A stretch of 64,000 nucleotides of DNA from Firmicutes bacterium UBA5389 (GTDB taxonomy: Bacteria; Bacillota; DTU025). The notes beneath the pieces were generated by a model. It ran no database searches. It worked only from the letters and a program-made list of their open reading frames with translations, and was not told the DNA's origin. Shown here one piece after another: positions 50,839-60,069 of this stretch. The position numbers and the translations under genes are program-made. Each line of letters begins with the position of its first letter. Positions within the stretch are counted from its first letter, which is position 1. The stretch lies in the NCBI GenBank assembly GCA_002409965.1, contig DHON01000112.1:13002-77001 (forward strand), in the 5' to 3' direction.

Positions 50839-51915
50839 ATGGCACACGACGAGTTGAACAAGATCAGAGTATCAGCCGGCACCGCGAGCGTCCTGGGGCT
50901 TTCGCCCATTGCGTCGTTCGACGAACCGACCTGCGCGTATATTATGGTAGGCGAACGATGCGCCCATGACTGCGCCTTCTGCGCCCAGGCGCGCGGCAGC
51001 GCGGCATCGGCCGACAAGCTCTCCAGAGTGACGTGGCCGGAGTTCGCAGCGGATGACCTGGCCCGGGCCCTCGGCGCCGCGGCCGGCGCGGGCAGTGTGC
51101 AGAGGGCCTGCGCGCAGGTGGTGGGCTCGCCCGGGGCGTTCGCGAGATCGCTCGCCGCCGTGAAGTTGCTCCGAAGCGCGGCCGGGACGGATGTGCCTGT
51201 GAGCGTGTCGTACTCGGCCACGGCCAGAAGCCAGCAGGTCGCGGCGCTGATCGAAGCCGGCGCCGACAGGGTCGCCCTTCCCATAGATGCCTGCAACCAG
51301 CGACTATACCGCGAGATCAAGGGACACGACATGTCGCGGGCGCTCGATCTGATAGGCGAGTGCGCGTCCCGCTTCCCCGGCCGCATCAGCACCCATCTCA
51401 TAGCCGGACTGGGCGAAACCGAAGAGGAGATCATCTCGCTTGCGGCATCCATGCATCAGCAGGGCGTCGCCGTAGGCTTGTTCGCCTTCACTCCGCTCCG
51501 AGGCACTCGCCTGGCCTCGAGACGGCCCCCCGACCTGAACTCATATCGCCGGATCCAGCTCTGCTGCTACCTACTGAGGCATGCGCATCTGGAGCAGGCC
51601 GCCGCGGGTCTTTCGGAGTTCCGATTCTGGTCGGGACGTCTCGTGGCCATAGCGCTTCCTCGCTCCCTGGTGGAGGCGATCGCCGCATCGGGCGCGGCTT
51701 TCCAAACATCCGGATGCCCCGGATGCAACCGGCCCTGCTACAATGAGCGCCCGGGCCGCACTCCTTACAACTATCCACGCCCGCTTACCCCGGCAGAAGC
51801 CGCAGCCGCCGCCGACATGGCGCTAGCAGGCGTAGAATTGACCGATCCGGAGCTGCCCGGCGCTGAGCCGGCCGACGAGGACCCGGTCGATGCAGAGAGG
51901 AGACCAGCTCGATGA
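50839..51915 (+). CDS. BioB-like radical SAM protein, probable lipoyl synthase component (LipS type)
   Basis: 358 residues from the ATG after GAGGAG. The radical SAM motif is CAHDCAFC (CX3CX2C, about residue 47), with BioB-like features following (SAGTASVLGL before; HLIAGLGETEEEI later). The C-terminal TSGCPGCNRPCYNERPG adds three cysteines suited to a second iron-sulfur cluster, absent from ordinary biotin synthase. It is between gcvPB and a LipM-like octanoyltransferase, so a role in sulfur insertion into octanoyl-GcvH, as for archaeal LipS1/LipS2, is the best guess. LipS enzymes act as pairs; only one such gene is in the window. Biotin synthase cannot be fully excluded. Confidence 0.75.
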   Translation: MAHDELNKIRVSAGTASVLGLSPIASFDEPTCAYIMVGERCAHDCAFCAQARGSAASADKLSRVTWPEFAADDLARALGAAAGAGSVQRACAQVVGSPGAFARSLAAVKLLRSAAGTDVPVSVSYSATARSQQVAALIEAGADRVALPIDACNQRLYREIKGHDMSRALDLIGECASRFPGRISTHLIAGLGETEEEIISLAASMHQQGVAVGLFAFTPLRGTRLASRRPPDLNSYRRIQLCCYLLRHAHLEQAAAGLSEFRFWSGRLVAIALPRSLVEAIAASGAAFQTSGCPGCNRPCYNERPGRTPYNYPRPLTPAEAAAAADMALAGVELTDPELPGAEPADEDPVDAERRPAR

Positions 51916-52868
51916 CACAGAGTTCTGCTGCGTGGAGAATCATCAACTCGCCAGCAGCCGACGGCGCTACCAACATGGCCATAGACGAGGCCATACTCGA
52001 GGCCGTTCGCCAGGGGCAATCGCCCCCGACGCTCCGGCTCTACAGCTGGCAGCCGGCGTGCCTTTCGATAGGCCGGTTCCAGCGTGCCGCGCGGTCAGCT
52101 GATTTGGACGCTCTTGCGACCCTGGGCTACGGCTTCGTGCGGCGCCCAACTGGAGGTCGAGCGGTTCTGCACGATCATGAGCTGACCTACGCTGTAGTTG
52201 CAGCCACATCGGAACTGGCCTGCGCGCGCGAGGGCGATGGCAACTGCAACCGCGACTGCAACAGCAGCAGCGCACGGGGGGGCACAAGCACCGGCGTGCT
52301 CGACACCTACCTGACACTCAGTCGCGGGCTAGCCGCCGGCCTAGCCCGAATGGGGATACCCGTGGAACTTGCGCCGCGCGATGCCGGCCGGGCCCATCGA
52401 GGGAGCCGCCGAGACTGCGATTGTGATGGCGACCGCGAGCTCGGTCGCGAGCCCGACCGCGGCATCTCGGCGGCGTGCTTCGATTCGCCGTCCTCCTACG
52501 AACTCCTGGCGGCAGGACGAAAGATCGTGGGATCCGCCCAGGTCAGGCGGGGCTCGACTCTTCTGCAACACGGCTCCATCCTCATATCCATGGACTTCAC
52601 CACCACAGAAGCTGTGATGGGCCTGTCGCCAGGATCGGGGCTCGAGCTGTCGAGTCGCGTGGCCACTGCGGGTGAGTTCATCCCAGGGTTCCCAGTGGAT
52701 ATCTCCCCTGAACGCCTGCTGACACAGCTGGCCAAGGCCATCGCAGCCGGACTGACATCAGAAGTGATGAGAAATGCCCGGCCTGGGCAGTTGACCCAGG
52801 CCGAGCTGGATTTGGCATCGGAGTTGGCTGTCAAGTACAGAAGCGACGAGTGGAATCTCTCTAGGTAG
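51912..52868 (+). CDS. Octanoyltransferase/lipoate-protein ligase family protein (LipM-like)
   Basis: 318 residues, ATG overlapping the previous stop. RIINSPAADGATNMAIDEAIL, LRLYSWQPACLSIGRFQ, VRRPTGGRAVLHDHELTYAV and GRKIVGSAQVRRG define the LplA/LipB/LipM fold. ACFDSPSSYELL has the cysteine that is catalytic in LipM octanoyltransferases, so octanoyl transfer from carrier protein to GcvH is favoured over free lipoate ligation. Two odd low-complexity insertions interrupt it: DGNCNRDCNSSSARGG and a charged RGSRRDCDCDGDRELG run, both absent from typical homologues. Confidence 0.85.
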   Translation: MTQSSAAWRIINSPAADGATNMAIDEAILEAVRQGQSPPTLRLYSWQPACLSIGRFQRAARSADLDALATLGYGFVRRPTGGRAVLHDHELTYAVVAATSELACAREGDGNCNRDCNSSSARGGTSTGVLDTYLTLSRGLAAGLARMGIPVELAPRDAGRAHRGSRRDCDCDGDRELGREPDRGISAACFDSPSSYELLAAGRKIVGSAQVRRGSTLLQHGSILISMDFTTTEAVMGLSPGSGLELSSRVATAGEFIPGFPVDISPERLLTQLAKAIAAGLTSEVMRNARPGQLTQAELDLASELAVKYRSDEWNLSR

Positions 52869-52942
52869 TTCTCAGCAAGTCGTTGCGGGTCGGCGTGGTC
52901 GGAATCGGGGCGCTTGACCCGCCTCCGGCGCCGCCGCAGCAG

Positions 52943-53836
52943 CTACACGATGCGGGCCGCGGCAGCAAGCCGGTCGACGTGCCGCGCGGCCGAAAGCCCG
53001 GCCGCCAACCCCTCGCCTACAGCCTTGGCCACCTGCCATGGACGGCCGGTGCAGTCGCCGGCAGCGAACACTCCTGGAACGCTTGTGGCCATCTCCCGGT
53101 CGACTGCGATGGCGCCGTCGGCGATGGTCAACCCGTCCAGAAGTCGCTCAATGGGGATGGACTCGCGGATGACAAACACCCCGTCCGCCGGTATTGACTC
53201 CTCTTCCAGCTGGACATGGGTAGCAATCGTCTCCCCACGTATGCTGAGAACCTTCCCGGTAACCACCCGGATCGAGTCGGCCAGCGATGGGCCATCGCCC
53301 ATCTTGCCTCGCTGCAAGTCCACATACGTGACTTCCGAGCATATCTCGGCAAGAAAGTTGGCTTCCTCGCGCGCCGCGGCTGTGTATCCCAAAACCACCA
53401 CGCGCTTGCCCCGGTACAGAGGGCCATCGCACGTGGCGCAGTAGCTGACCCCCGAGCCCACCAGGGTCGATTCGCCTGGAATCGACGCCGACTGGACGGC
53501 GCCTGTCGCGATTACCACGGCTCGGGCTGAGATGTCGCCGGCGGAGGCCAGCGCCGAAAAGTATCCGCCCATGTCGTATATCCCGATCACGTCGGATTCG
53601 ATCAGTTGCGCCTCCGACCTGCGCGCGTGCTCCAGGAACCGCTTGTACAACTCCGACCCGGAGACACCCTCCACGCCCAGGTAGTTATGGATAGCCGGTG
53701 CCCGGGCAAGACTGGGGCTGGTGAACCTGCGAGACACGAGAGCGACCGACTTGTTGCGAACGCGCGCGTTCACCGCCGCCGACATGCCTGCAGGACCCGC
53801 CCCGACGATCATCACATCATAGATCTCTTGCTCCAC
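52943..53836 (-). CDS. Thioredoxin-reductase-like flavoprotein
   Basis: 297 residues. MIVGAGPAGMSAAVNARVR (FAD), the VSYCATCDGPLYRGK redox disulfide, VVVLGYTAAAREEANFLAEI (NADPH-site position) and VPGVFAAGDCTGRPWQVAKAVGEGL are the thioredoxin reductase layout. The NADPH loop reads GYTAAA rather than GGGNSA, so a different electron donor, such as ferredoxin or NADH, is possible. Homologues are often found beside glycine cleavage or lipoate genes in Clostridia. It is last in the minus-strand run and convergent with lipM. Confidence 0.85.
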   Translation of the reverse strand: MEQEIYDVMIVGAGPAGMSAAVNARVRNKSVALVSRRFTSPSLARAPAIHNYLGVEGVSGSELYKRFLEHARRSEAQLIESDVIGIYDMGGYFSALASAGDISARAVVIATGAVQSASIPGESTLVGSGVSYCATCDGPLYRGKRVVVLGYTAAAREEANFLAEICSEVTYVDLQRGKMGDGPSLADSIRVVTGKVLSIRGETIATHVQLEEESIPADGVFVIRESIPIERLLDGLTIADGAIAVDREMATSVPGVFAAGDCTGRPWQVAKAVGEGLAAGLSAARHVDRLAAAARIV

Positions 53837-53857
53837 CTGTGATCAGCCCCCGAGCTT

Positions 53858-54712
53858 TCACTGCTGGGCCGCGAAAGCCGCCTGCACGCAGTTGTGCATC
53901 AACATGGCGATGGTCATTGGTCCCACACCGCCGGGCACAGGGGTTATCGCGGCTGCGACTGCGCTTGCTCCCGCGAAATCCACATCGCCCACGAGTTTCT
54001 TCTCAGCTATCCTGTTCACTCCCACGTCTATGACCACGGCGCCGGGCTTGATCCAGTCTCCCTTTATCATCTGGGGTCGCCCCACCGCCGCCACTAACAC
54101 GTCCGCGCTGCGGCACACGGCAGGCAAGTCCTGAGTGCGCGAATGGCATATCGTGACAGTGGCGTGCTCCGCCAGGAGCATCAGCGCGACCGGCTTACCC
54201 ACTATGTTGCTCCTGCCCACCACCACAGCATGCTTGCCCTTGAGCGCTATTCCAGTGCGGTGTATCAGCTCCATGATCCCGGCGGGCGTGCACGGTCGCA
54301 GCGCCGGCTTGCCCACGACTAGGTTTCCGACATTGATCGGGTGAAAACCGTCCACGTCTTTGGACGGGGCTATGGTTTCGATGATCTTGTCTTCAGAGAT
54401 GTGCTCCGGCAGCGGCAATTGTACCAGGACGCCGTCGATATTGGGATCGCCATTCAGGCGGCGCACCAGATCAAGCGTTTCACCCTCGGTGACATCGGCG
54501 GGCAGCGCGTGCTCTTCAGAGTAGATGCCGCACTGAGCGCACGCCTTCTTCTTGCTGTTCACGTAGACGCGGGACGCCGGATTGTCGCCTACGATGACCA
54601 CTGCGAGCCCGGGTTCACGCCCGTACTCCTCCTTGAACCGGGCCGCTTTAGCAGCGGCGTCCTGCCGGATCGACGCAGCCACAGCTTTGCCGTCGATTAT
54701 CGTAGCAGGCAT
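53858..54712 (-). CDS. folD: Methylenetetrahydrofolate dehydrogenase / methenyl-THF cyclohydrolase
   Basis: About 284 residues from the ATG after GGAGTGA. ATIIDGKAVAASIRQD, VGDNPASRVYVNSKKKACAQ with the catalytic Lys region, VQLPLPEHI, PSKDVDGFHPINVG, VVVGRSNIVGKPVALMLL and PVPGGVGPMTIAMLM are all conserved. It interconverts methylene-, methenyl- and formyl-THF, joining glycine cleavage and histidine breakdown in one-carbon supply. Upstream open frame of 20 residues is not family-like. Confidence 0.97.
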   Translation of the reverse strand: MPATIIDGKAVAASIRQDAAAKAARFKEEYGREPGLAVVIVGDNPASRVYVNSKKKACAQCGIYSEEHALPADVTEGETLDLVRRLNGDPNIDGVLVQLPLPEHISEDKIIETIAPSKDVDGFHPINVGNLVVGKPALRPCTPAGIMELIHRTGIALKGKHAVVVGRSNIVGKPVALMLLAEHATVTICHSRTQDLPAVCRSADVLVAAVGRPQMIKGDWIKPGAVVIDVGVNRIAEKKLVGDVDFAGASAVAAAITPVPGGVGPMTIAMLMHNCVQAAFAAQQ

Positions 54713-54771
54713 GGAATCACTCCTATCAACAGTAATGCAGCCGTTGGCCCCATGTTGGCTAGACAGTTGCA

Positions 54772-55854
54772 TTATACCATGGCACGCGAAGGCATTGGGA
54801 GAACGCTGCCCTCGCCCACAAAGCAGCGCCTGCCGTCAGGCAGCTTCACCCGGAGCAGGTGAGGCGGGCTGAACACGAGTCCCTCCACACACTGCCCCTC
54901 CGCCTCCAGCACCGCAAGGTCGGTTCCAGCCGCAATGCTGAACCCGCCTGCCGCTCGCGGATACTCCATGCCCGTCGCCCCGTCCCGACCGACTATCGCC
55001 TCTGAAAGGATGAACGCGTTCCACCGGTCGCTCCAGTAGTAGGTCTGTGCGACTTCCCGCGACTTGATGGTAGTGAACACATCGTTGTTCTCATCGTATG
55101 ACTCATGTCTCTGAGACGATCGCAGCATGATCGAAGGCCGCGGCCCGGCGCTGAACTCCACCTTCGAAACGCCGGTCAGACGGACCCAGTCTCCGGCGCC
55201 CAGACGCGCCCCTCTCCCGATGACGGCGGTCTCCTCCGACTGGCCCCAGCCCAGGTTCCATACCGCCTCCGACTGCGTCGTAGCCGACCAGACCTCGACC
55301 AGCTTGCGGCCGTCCCAGGCATAGGCTGTTGTAACCGTGGACCGGCTCATCGCGCCCACGCTCTGATCGTATTCGGCCGCGGCTACCAACAGCACGCCCC
55401 AGATCGGCTTGTCGGGTTGAGCGCCGAGCAATCCAGCTTCTGCCGACGGCGCCAGCGCTACCTGCGACAGCTCAACCACAGGACCTGCCTGGACGCGGTC
55501 CAGCAGACGGTAGCCCCCGCTTTTCGAGGAGGACTCATCACGCGCGTATAGCTCGATGACCCCCTCCTGCGACGATGCCCAGCGCGAGCTGGCGACCTCG
55601 CACCCGGGATCCGCTGTGATGTCGATATCCAGGCTGAGCATCGGGCCGACTTGGCCGGAGCTTGCGGTGGGCACAGCCGCGCCCATCGGGTATCCCGGCT
55701 CCAGCCGCTGCCACAGCGCATTCGCAGCCAGAACCATCGCGCATATCCCGAACAGAGCCACAGCGCTCGCCGGTCGCGTCCAACTGTCGCGGCGAGCCTG
55801 CGCGATCCTGACCCGGGCATGTTTTCGTCTTCTTCTGCCCATATCGACATACAT
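54772..55854 (-). CDS. Membrane-anchored protein of unknown function
   Basis: About 360 residues from the ATG of MYVDMGRRRRK. A very basic N-terminus is followed by one transmembrane segment (ASAVALFGICAMVLAANALW), leaving about 300 residues outside the cell. The external part looks beta-rich with repeated tryptophans (TTAYAWDGRKLVEVWSAT, TYYWSDRWNAFIL). No motif is recognised. It lies between murD and folD on the same strand. The start region sits against a strong hairpin that includes its likely SD. Confidence 0.6.
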   Translation of the reverse strand: MYVDMGRRRRKHARVRIAQARRDSWTRPASAVALFGICAMVLAANALWQRLEPGYPMGAAVPTASSGQVGPMLSLDIDITADPGCEVASSRWASSQEGVIELYARDESSSKSGGYRLLDRVQAGPVVELSQVALAPSAEAGLLGAQPDKPIWGVLLVAAAEYDQSVGAMSRSTVTTAYAWDGRKLVEVWSATTQSEAVWNLGWGQSEETAVIGRGARLGAGDWVRLTGVSKVEFSAGPRPSIMLRSSQRHESYDENNDVFTTIKSREVAQTYYWSDRWNAFILSEAIVGRDGATGMEYPRAAGGFSIAAGTDLAVLEAEGQCVEGLVFSPPHLLRVKLPDGRRCFVGEGSVLPMPSRAMV

Positions 55855-55862
55855 TAGAACAA

Positions 55863-55903
55863 CCCCCCACACGAGCCTAGTCTAATCGTACTCGTGAGGG
55901 GGG
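55863..55903 (-). promoter_or_regulatory. Hairpin enclosing the SD of the 54772 gene or ending murD
   Basis: Six-plus-six-base arms (CCCCCC-A-CACGAG and CTCGTG-A-GGGGGG, one A-A mismatch) enclose a 15-base loop. On the minus strand the second arm ends GGGGGG and is followed by TTGTTCTA and the ATG, so this G-run is both the likely SD and part of the stem. It could be a murD terminator or a translational switch. Confidence 0.55.
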
Positions 55904-55957
55904 CTCAGAATTACGGATGACAGATGACGGGTTCCGGCATTGACTCGCCGATGCCGA

Positions 55958-57400
55958 TCAGTCGCGGGCGAACTCCGACACCAGTTGCTTGAACGTGCGC
56001 CCTCTCTCCTCGAAGTTGCGGAACAAGCCGTAGCTGGCACACGCCGGCGAAAGCAGCACAACATCGCCTGGCCGGGCCGCGCCTCTCGCCGCCTCCACCG
56101 CCTCCCTAAACGCCCCCGCCCTGATGATCTGAGGAGGCTCGACGCCTGCTCGCTGCGCTGCCTCCACCAACGCCCGCTCGATCTTGTCGGCGGTCACCCC
56201 CACCAGCGCCACAGCTGTGACCTTCCCCAATGCTAGCTGAGCCATTTCGGAGAAGGGCAGGTGTTTGTCGTATCCGCCGGCAATCAGAACAACGGGGCGC
56301 TCCATCGCCTCAAGCGCCGCGATTGCTCGCGATGGGGTGGTCGCAATCGAATCGTTTATGTAGCTCACGCCGTCGATCTCGCCCGCCGGCTCCAGACGGT
56401 GCTCCACTCCGGAAAACGCCGCTATCGCATCGCGCATCGCGCCGGGATGCGCGCCAACTACAGAGCATACTGCTATGGCCGCCAGTGCGTTCTGCACGTT
56501 GTGCATCCCCGGAATCCTGATATCGGAGCGGTGCGCCACAACTGTGTCGCCTGCGCCTGGCTCGCCACGGTCGGACCACCTCGTCACCAACCGGTCGCCG
56601 TCGAGGAACGCCCCGCAGGGCACCGAATGGGAAGCGCTGAAGAGCATCGTCCGCCCGGGAGCCCTTTCGACCATCGTCTGGGCGACCTCGTTGTCGGCGC
56701 CGAATACGGCCCAGTCCTGCTCGGTCTGGTGGCGCACGATATTCTCCTTGGACCAGATGTAGTCGTCCATGCTCGGGTGCACGTCGAGATGGTTCGGGGT
56801 GATGTTGAGCACCGCGGCCACGTGCGGGCTGATCTGCAGCAGCTTAAGCTGGAAGCTGGACAGTTCCAGCACAATGAGGTCATCGGCGCCCACGGTGAGC
56901 ACTCGCTCGATGAGGGGAGCGCCGATATTGCCGCCCACCAGCACCTGGCGGTCGGGGTGGAAGCGCCGCGCGTCCTCGCGCAGCATGAGCCCTGTGAGTG
57001 TAGTCGTGGTAGTCTTGCCTGAACTGCCGGTGATGCCCACAACCGGAGCGGCAGACAGCCTCAGCACAAGATCGATCTCCGAGCTTACGGCCGCGCCCGC
57101 TGCGCGCGCGGCCTCTATCTCCGGCTGGCCGGGATTGACGCCGGGCGACAGATACACGACATCGAAACTGGGCAGTGAATCGAGGTATCCCGGGCCCAGC
57201 AGATACTGTACGTCCAGTCCGGCCAGGGAGTCCATCTCAGCGGCCAGAGAATCAGCTTGTTTCTGATCGCATGCCGTTGCCTGAACCCCGCGGCTTGCCA
57301 GAAACCGGATCAGCGGCACGTTGGTCACGCCCATGCCGACTATGGCTGCGCGTTTCCCCGCAAGCCCCCTGAGGACGTTGGCTTGAGAATCGGTCAGCAC
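55958..57400 (-). CDS. murD: UDP-N-acetylmuramoylalanine--D-glutamate ligase
   Basis: About 480 residues from the GTG of MLTDSQANVLRGL after GGGAGGG. AAIVGMGVTNVPLIRFLASRG, the ATP site GITGSSGKTTTTTLTGLML, LELSSFQL, NITPNHLDVH and DSIATTPSRAIAALEAM are diagnostic of MurD. It adds D-glutamate to the peptidoglycan precursor. The usual division and cell-wall cluster (murE, mraY, murG) is not present here; the gene overlaps the end of a glycerate kinase gene by seven bases. Confidence 0.95.
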   Translation of the reverse strand: MLTDSQANVLRGLAGKRAAIVGMGVTNVPLIRFLASRGVQATACDQKQADSLAAEMDSLAGLDVQYLLGPGYLDSLPSFDVVYLSPGVNPGQPEIEAARAAGAAVSSEIDLVLRLSAAPVVGITGSSGKTTTTTLTGLMLREDARRFHPDRQVLVGGNIGAPLIERVLTVGADDLIVLELSSFQLKLLQISPHVAAVLNITPNHLDVHPSMDDYIWSKENIVRHQTEQDWAVFGADNEVAQTMVERAPGRTMLFSASHSVPCGAFLDGDRLVTRWSDRGEPGAGDTVVAHRSDIRIPGMHNVQNALAAIAVCSVVGAHPGAMRDAIAAFSGVEHRLEPAGEIDGVSYINDSIATTPSRAIAALEAMERPVVLIAGGYDKHLPFSEMAQLALGKVTAVALVGVTADKIERALVEAAQRAGVEPPQIIRAGAFREAVEAARGAARPGDVVLLSPACASYGLFRNFEERGRTFKQLVSEFARD

Positions 57401-58572
57401 CGTCCGAACCCTCCCGCAGGCCCGCCGCGACCGATGGAGACCAGCCGCGCCGCCGTCTCGGCCGCGTCCGCCACCAGCTGCCCGGCGTGCGCAATCGCCT
57501 CCTCGATAGTGCACGGTCCCTTTGCAATACTCATCAGAGCGTCAATGCCGTGCGCGTAGAGCCCCCTGGCATCCTCGGCAACGGAGCCGGATATCACCAC
57601 AACGGGAATTCCGAGCGACTTGGCGACACTCGCTACTCCCATGGGGGTCTTGCCGAAGAGAGTCTGGAAGTCAGTACGGCCTTCGCCCGTGATGACCAGG
57701 GCGGCACCCTTCATCTTGTCTCCAAGGCGCGTGGTCTCCGTCACAATCTCTATGCCCCGCTTGAGGCGTGCGCCGAGGAACGCCGTCAGGCCGGCCCCCA
57801 AGCCCCCGGCGGCCCCAGCGCCCGGGATGCCGTCCACATCCGCGCCCAGATCGCGCCGGATGACCGCGGCCAAGTTTCTGAGGGCGTCATCAAGGATCTC
57901 CACCATCTCGGGCGTGGCGCCTTTCTGCGGACCATACACGGCCGATGCGCCTCGCGGCCCAGTGAGAGGGTTGTCTACATCGCACGCCACCAGGAACTCC
58001 GACTCCGATGCCCGCACGTCCAAGCCTGACGCGTCGATTCGGGCCAACCGCGCAAGCTCCGCGCCGCCCGGCCCGATATCGGCACCGCGCGCATCGAGCA
58101 GCCTGATCCCAAGCGCCTGCGCCATTCCGGCGCCTCCATCGTTGGTGGCGGAACCGCCGACGCCTATAATGAACCGGCGGCAACCCATATCGAGCGCGCT
58201 CGCGATGAGCTCGCCCGTGCCCCGGGTCGTGGCCGTAAGCGGATTTCTGCGGCCTCGCGGAACCAACGGCAATCCAGACGCCGCAGCCATCTCTATCACA
58301 GCTGTAACGGCGTCGCCGAGCACTCCGAAGAACGCGGCGACCGGTTCGCCGAGCGGACCAGCGACGTCGATATTGATGATCCGCCCGGCAGTTGCGTCCA
58401 CCAGCGACTGGACTGTGCCTTCTCCTCCATCGGCCATGGGAACGGACACGACTTCGGCCTCGGGCCACACCCTGCGCAGCCCCTCTTGTGCAGCCTGGCA
58501 TACCTGCCGGGCAGTGAGGCTGCCCTTGAATGAGTCAGGGGCGACCACGACTTTCGGTTGCTTTTCCATCAA
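57394..58572 (-). CDS. Glycerate kinase (GlxK/GarK type)
   Basis: 392 residues. VVVAPDSFKGSLTARQVCQAAQEGL, MADGGEGTVQSLVDA, GVGGSATNDGGAGMAQALG, GAGAAGGLGAGLTAFLGA and VITGEGRTDFQTLFGKTPMGVA are the signature blocks of the type I glycerate kinase family. It phosphorylates D-glycerate to 2-phosphoglycerate, which fits serine, glycine or sugar-acid breakdown. It is immediately after cca and overlaps murD; neither neighbour points to a specific pathway. Confidence 0.95.
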   Translation of the reverse strand: MMEKQPKVVVAPDSFKGSLTARQVCQAAQEGLRRVWPEAEVVSVPMADGGEGTVQSLVDATAGRIINIDVAGPLGEPVAAFFGVLGDAVTAVIEMAAASGLPLVPRGRRNPLTATTRGTGELIASALDMGCRRFIIGVGGSATNDGGAGMAQALGIRLLDARGADIGPGGAELARLARIDASGLDVRASESEFLVACDVDNPLTGPRGASAVYGPQKGATPEMVEILDDALRNLAAVIRRDLGADVDGIPGAGAAGGLGAGLTAFLGARLKRGIEIVTETTRLGDKMKGAALVITGEGRTDFQTLFGKTPMGVASVAKSLGIPVVVISGSVAEDARGLYAHGIDALMSIAKGPCTIEEAIAHAGQLVADAAETAARLVSIGRGGPAGGFGRC

Positions 58573-58593
58573 ACCACCCCCAAGAAATCCGCG

Positions 58594-59871
58594 TCACACG
58601 CGCGGGGAAAGGCGTTCAGCTTCGACGATTTCGCGAGCCAGTTCCAGCAGGCGCTGCTTGGTGTTCGCGGCGGGGTCCCGCAGCACCTCGCCGAGAAGCG
58701 CGGAAAGGACGCGTCTCACAGCAGGGCCGGGGCTAATGCCGGTGGAGCTCATCACGTCATGCCCGTCCACAGCCAGGTCTCGAACGCACAAGGCGGGTCG
58801 GGCGGCCAAGACGGCGCGGGCCAGCTCGCTTAGGGCGTGTCTTTCATCTTCAGAGCAGCTCTGCATGGCGCAGGCCACTCGAACAGCCGGCGCCAGGCTG
58901 CCCGCGCCTATCTGCGATGCCATCAGCCGAAGCGAATATGCAGTCGGACCGCCCGAGGCAGTCGCAGTCAGCGCCAACGCGCCCCGGATTATCGCAGCCA
59001 CATCGGCCCCGGCGCGATTGGAAGCGCGCATCCGCGCCAGCGCTCGTCGGACCCCTGCGGCGCCTATCGGCGCAAACAGCAAGGCGAACCGTTCCGCAGG
59101 CTCGGCCGGCAACTCATCGCACATGGCATAGAGCGGAGCGCGCCGCCAGCGCGGCACGAGCGCGCACAGCTCGGGCAGGACGTATGGGGCGATTCCCATT
59201 TCATCGAGAAGCGCAAGGCCCAGCGATGGTCTGGGAGCCCTCATCATCTTGGTGAGTTCGTCGGTTACCCGCTCCACCGAAACCTGCTGTATCTGGGGCG
59301 CCAGTTCGCGCGCGGCCGCCGCCAGACGCGGATCGGGCCGAAAGCCCAGCTTCGCCGCAAAGCGCGCGGCCCGCACCATCCGGAGCTTGTCTTCGGCGAA
59401 TCTGTCGGCAGGATCGCCCACGCATCTGATCAGGCCCCCTAAAATGTCTTCGCGCCCGCCGAAAGGATCCACTAGCTCCCCGGTAGTGGGATCGAAGGCC
59501 ATGGCGTTTATGGTGAAGTCCCGCCTGGAAAGATCGTCCTCGATGCCCGCCACGAACCGCACGTACTCAGGATGCCTGCCGTCCGCGTAGGGTCCGTCTA
59601 TTCGGTATGTGGTCACCTCGATGCTCATTCCGCCCTCGCGGACCGTCACCGTCCCGTGAGCCGCACCAGTGGGTATCACCCTGTCAAAGGCAGCCATCAC
59701 CTGCTCCGGCTGCGCGGACGTGGCCACATCCCAGTCCTCGGGGCTGGGTCTCCCCATGACCATGTCCCTCACGGCACCGCCTGCAATGTATGCAGTATGG
59801 CCCAACGCTTTGAGGGCGGCGATGACCTCGACAACTTGAGCCGGTGCGACGGAACAATGCTCATCCGACAC
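58594..59871 (-). CDS. cca: CCA tRNA nucleotidyltransferase
   Basis: About 425 residues from a GTG ten bases after GGAGAGGGG; an ATG 24 codons upstream is possible. The class II nucleotidyltransferase signature is AYIAGGAVRDMVMGRPSPEDWDVATSA with the catalytic EDWD, followed by RRDFTINAMAFD, DPFGGREDILGGLIRCVGDP, EDKLRMVRAARFAAKLGF and the tRNA-binding helical body. It adds or repairs the 3' CCA of tRNAs. It leads a minus-strand run that is divergent from the sigma-factor operon. Confidence 0.93.
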   Translation of the reverse strand: MSDEHCSVAPAQVVEVIAALKALGHTAYIAGGAVRDMVMGRPSPEDWDVATSAQPEQVMAAFDRVIPTGAAHGTVTVREGGMSIEVTTYRIDGPYADGRHPEYVRFVAGIEDDLSRRDFTINAMAFDPTTGELVDPFGGREDILGGLIRCVGDPADRFAEDKLRMVRAARFAAKLGFRPDPRLAAAARELAPQIQQVSVERVTDELTKMMRAPRPSLGLALLDEMGIAPYVLPELCALVPRWRRAPLYAMCDELPAEPAERFALLFAPIGAAGVRRALARMRASNRAGADVAAIIRGALALTATASGGPTAYSLRLMASQIGAGSLAPAVRVACAMQSCSEDERHALSELARAVLAARPALCVRDLAVDGHDVMSSTGISPGPAVRRVLSALLGEVLRDPAANTKQRLLELAREIVEAERLSPRV

Positions 59872-59984
59872 CTCAAGGCCCCCCTCTCCAACCTGATGCC
59901 CGGTCGCCCCGGGGGCTGCCGGCGGCTTCCAGCGAGTTCCCATTGAGGGCCCAAGCCGTCCTCGCCCGCCCGTCCGCAAAACGG

Positions 59985-60023
59985 TATAATTGGGGCGGGA
60001 ACTCGTGCCGCGCGCATGACGTT
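59985..60023 (+). promoter_or_regulatory. Sigma-operon promoter region with ECF-type boxes
   Basis: GGGAAC (59997-60002) and CGTT (60020-60023) are 17 bases apart, a pattern shared by promoters read by SigE/SigW-type ECF factors. A perfect TATAAT (59985-59990) just upstream may be a separate vegetative -10, though no -35 box is clear. Confidence 0.55.
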
Positions 60024-60069
60024 GTTACCCAATTGAACGCACAATTACACGCACATCACGTGTAGGCGG

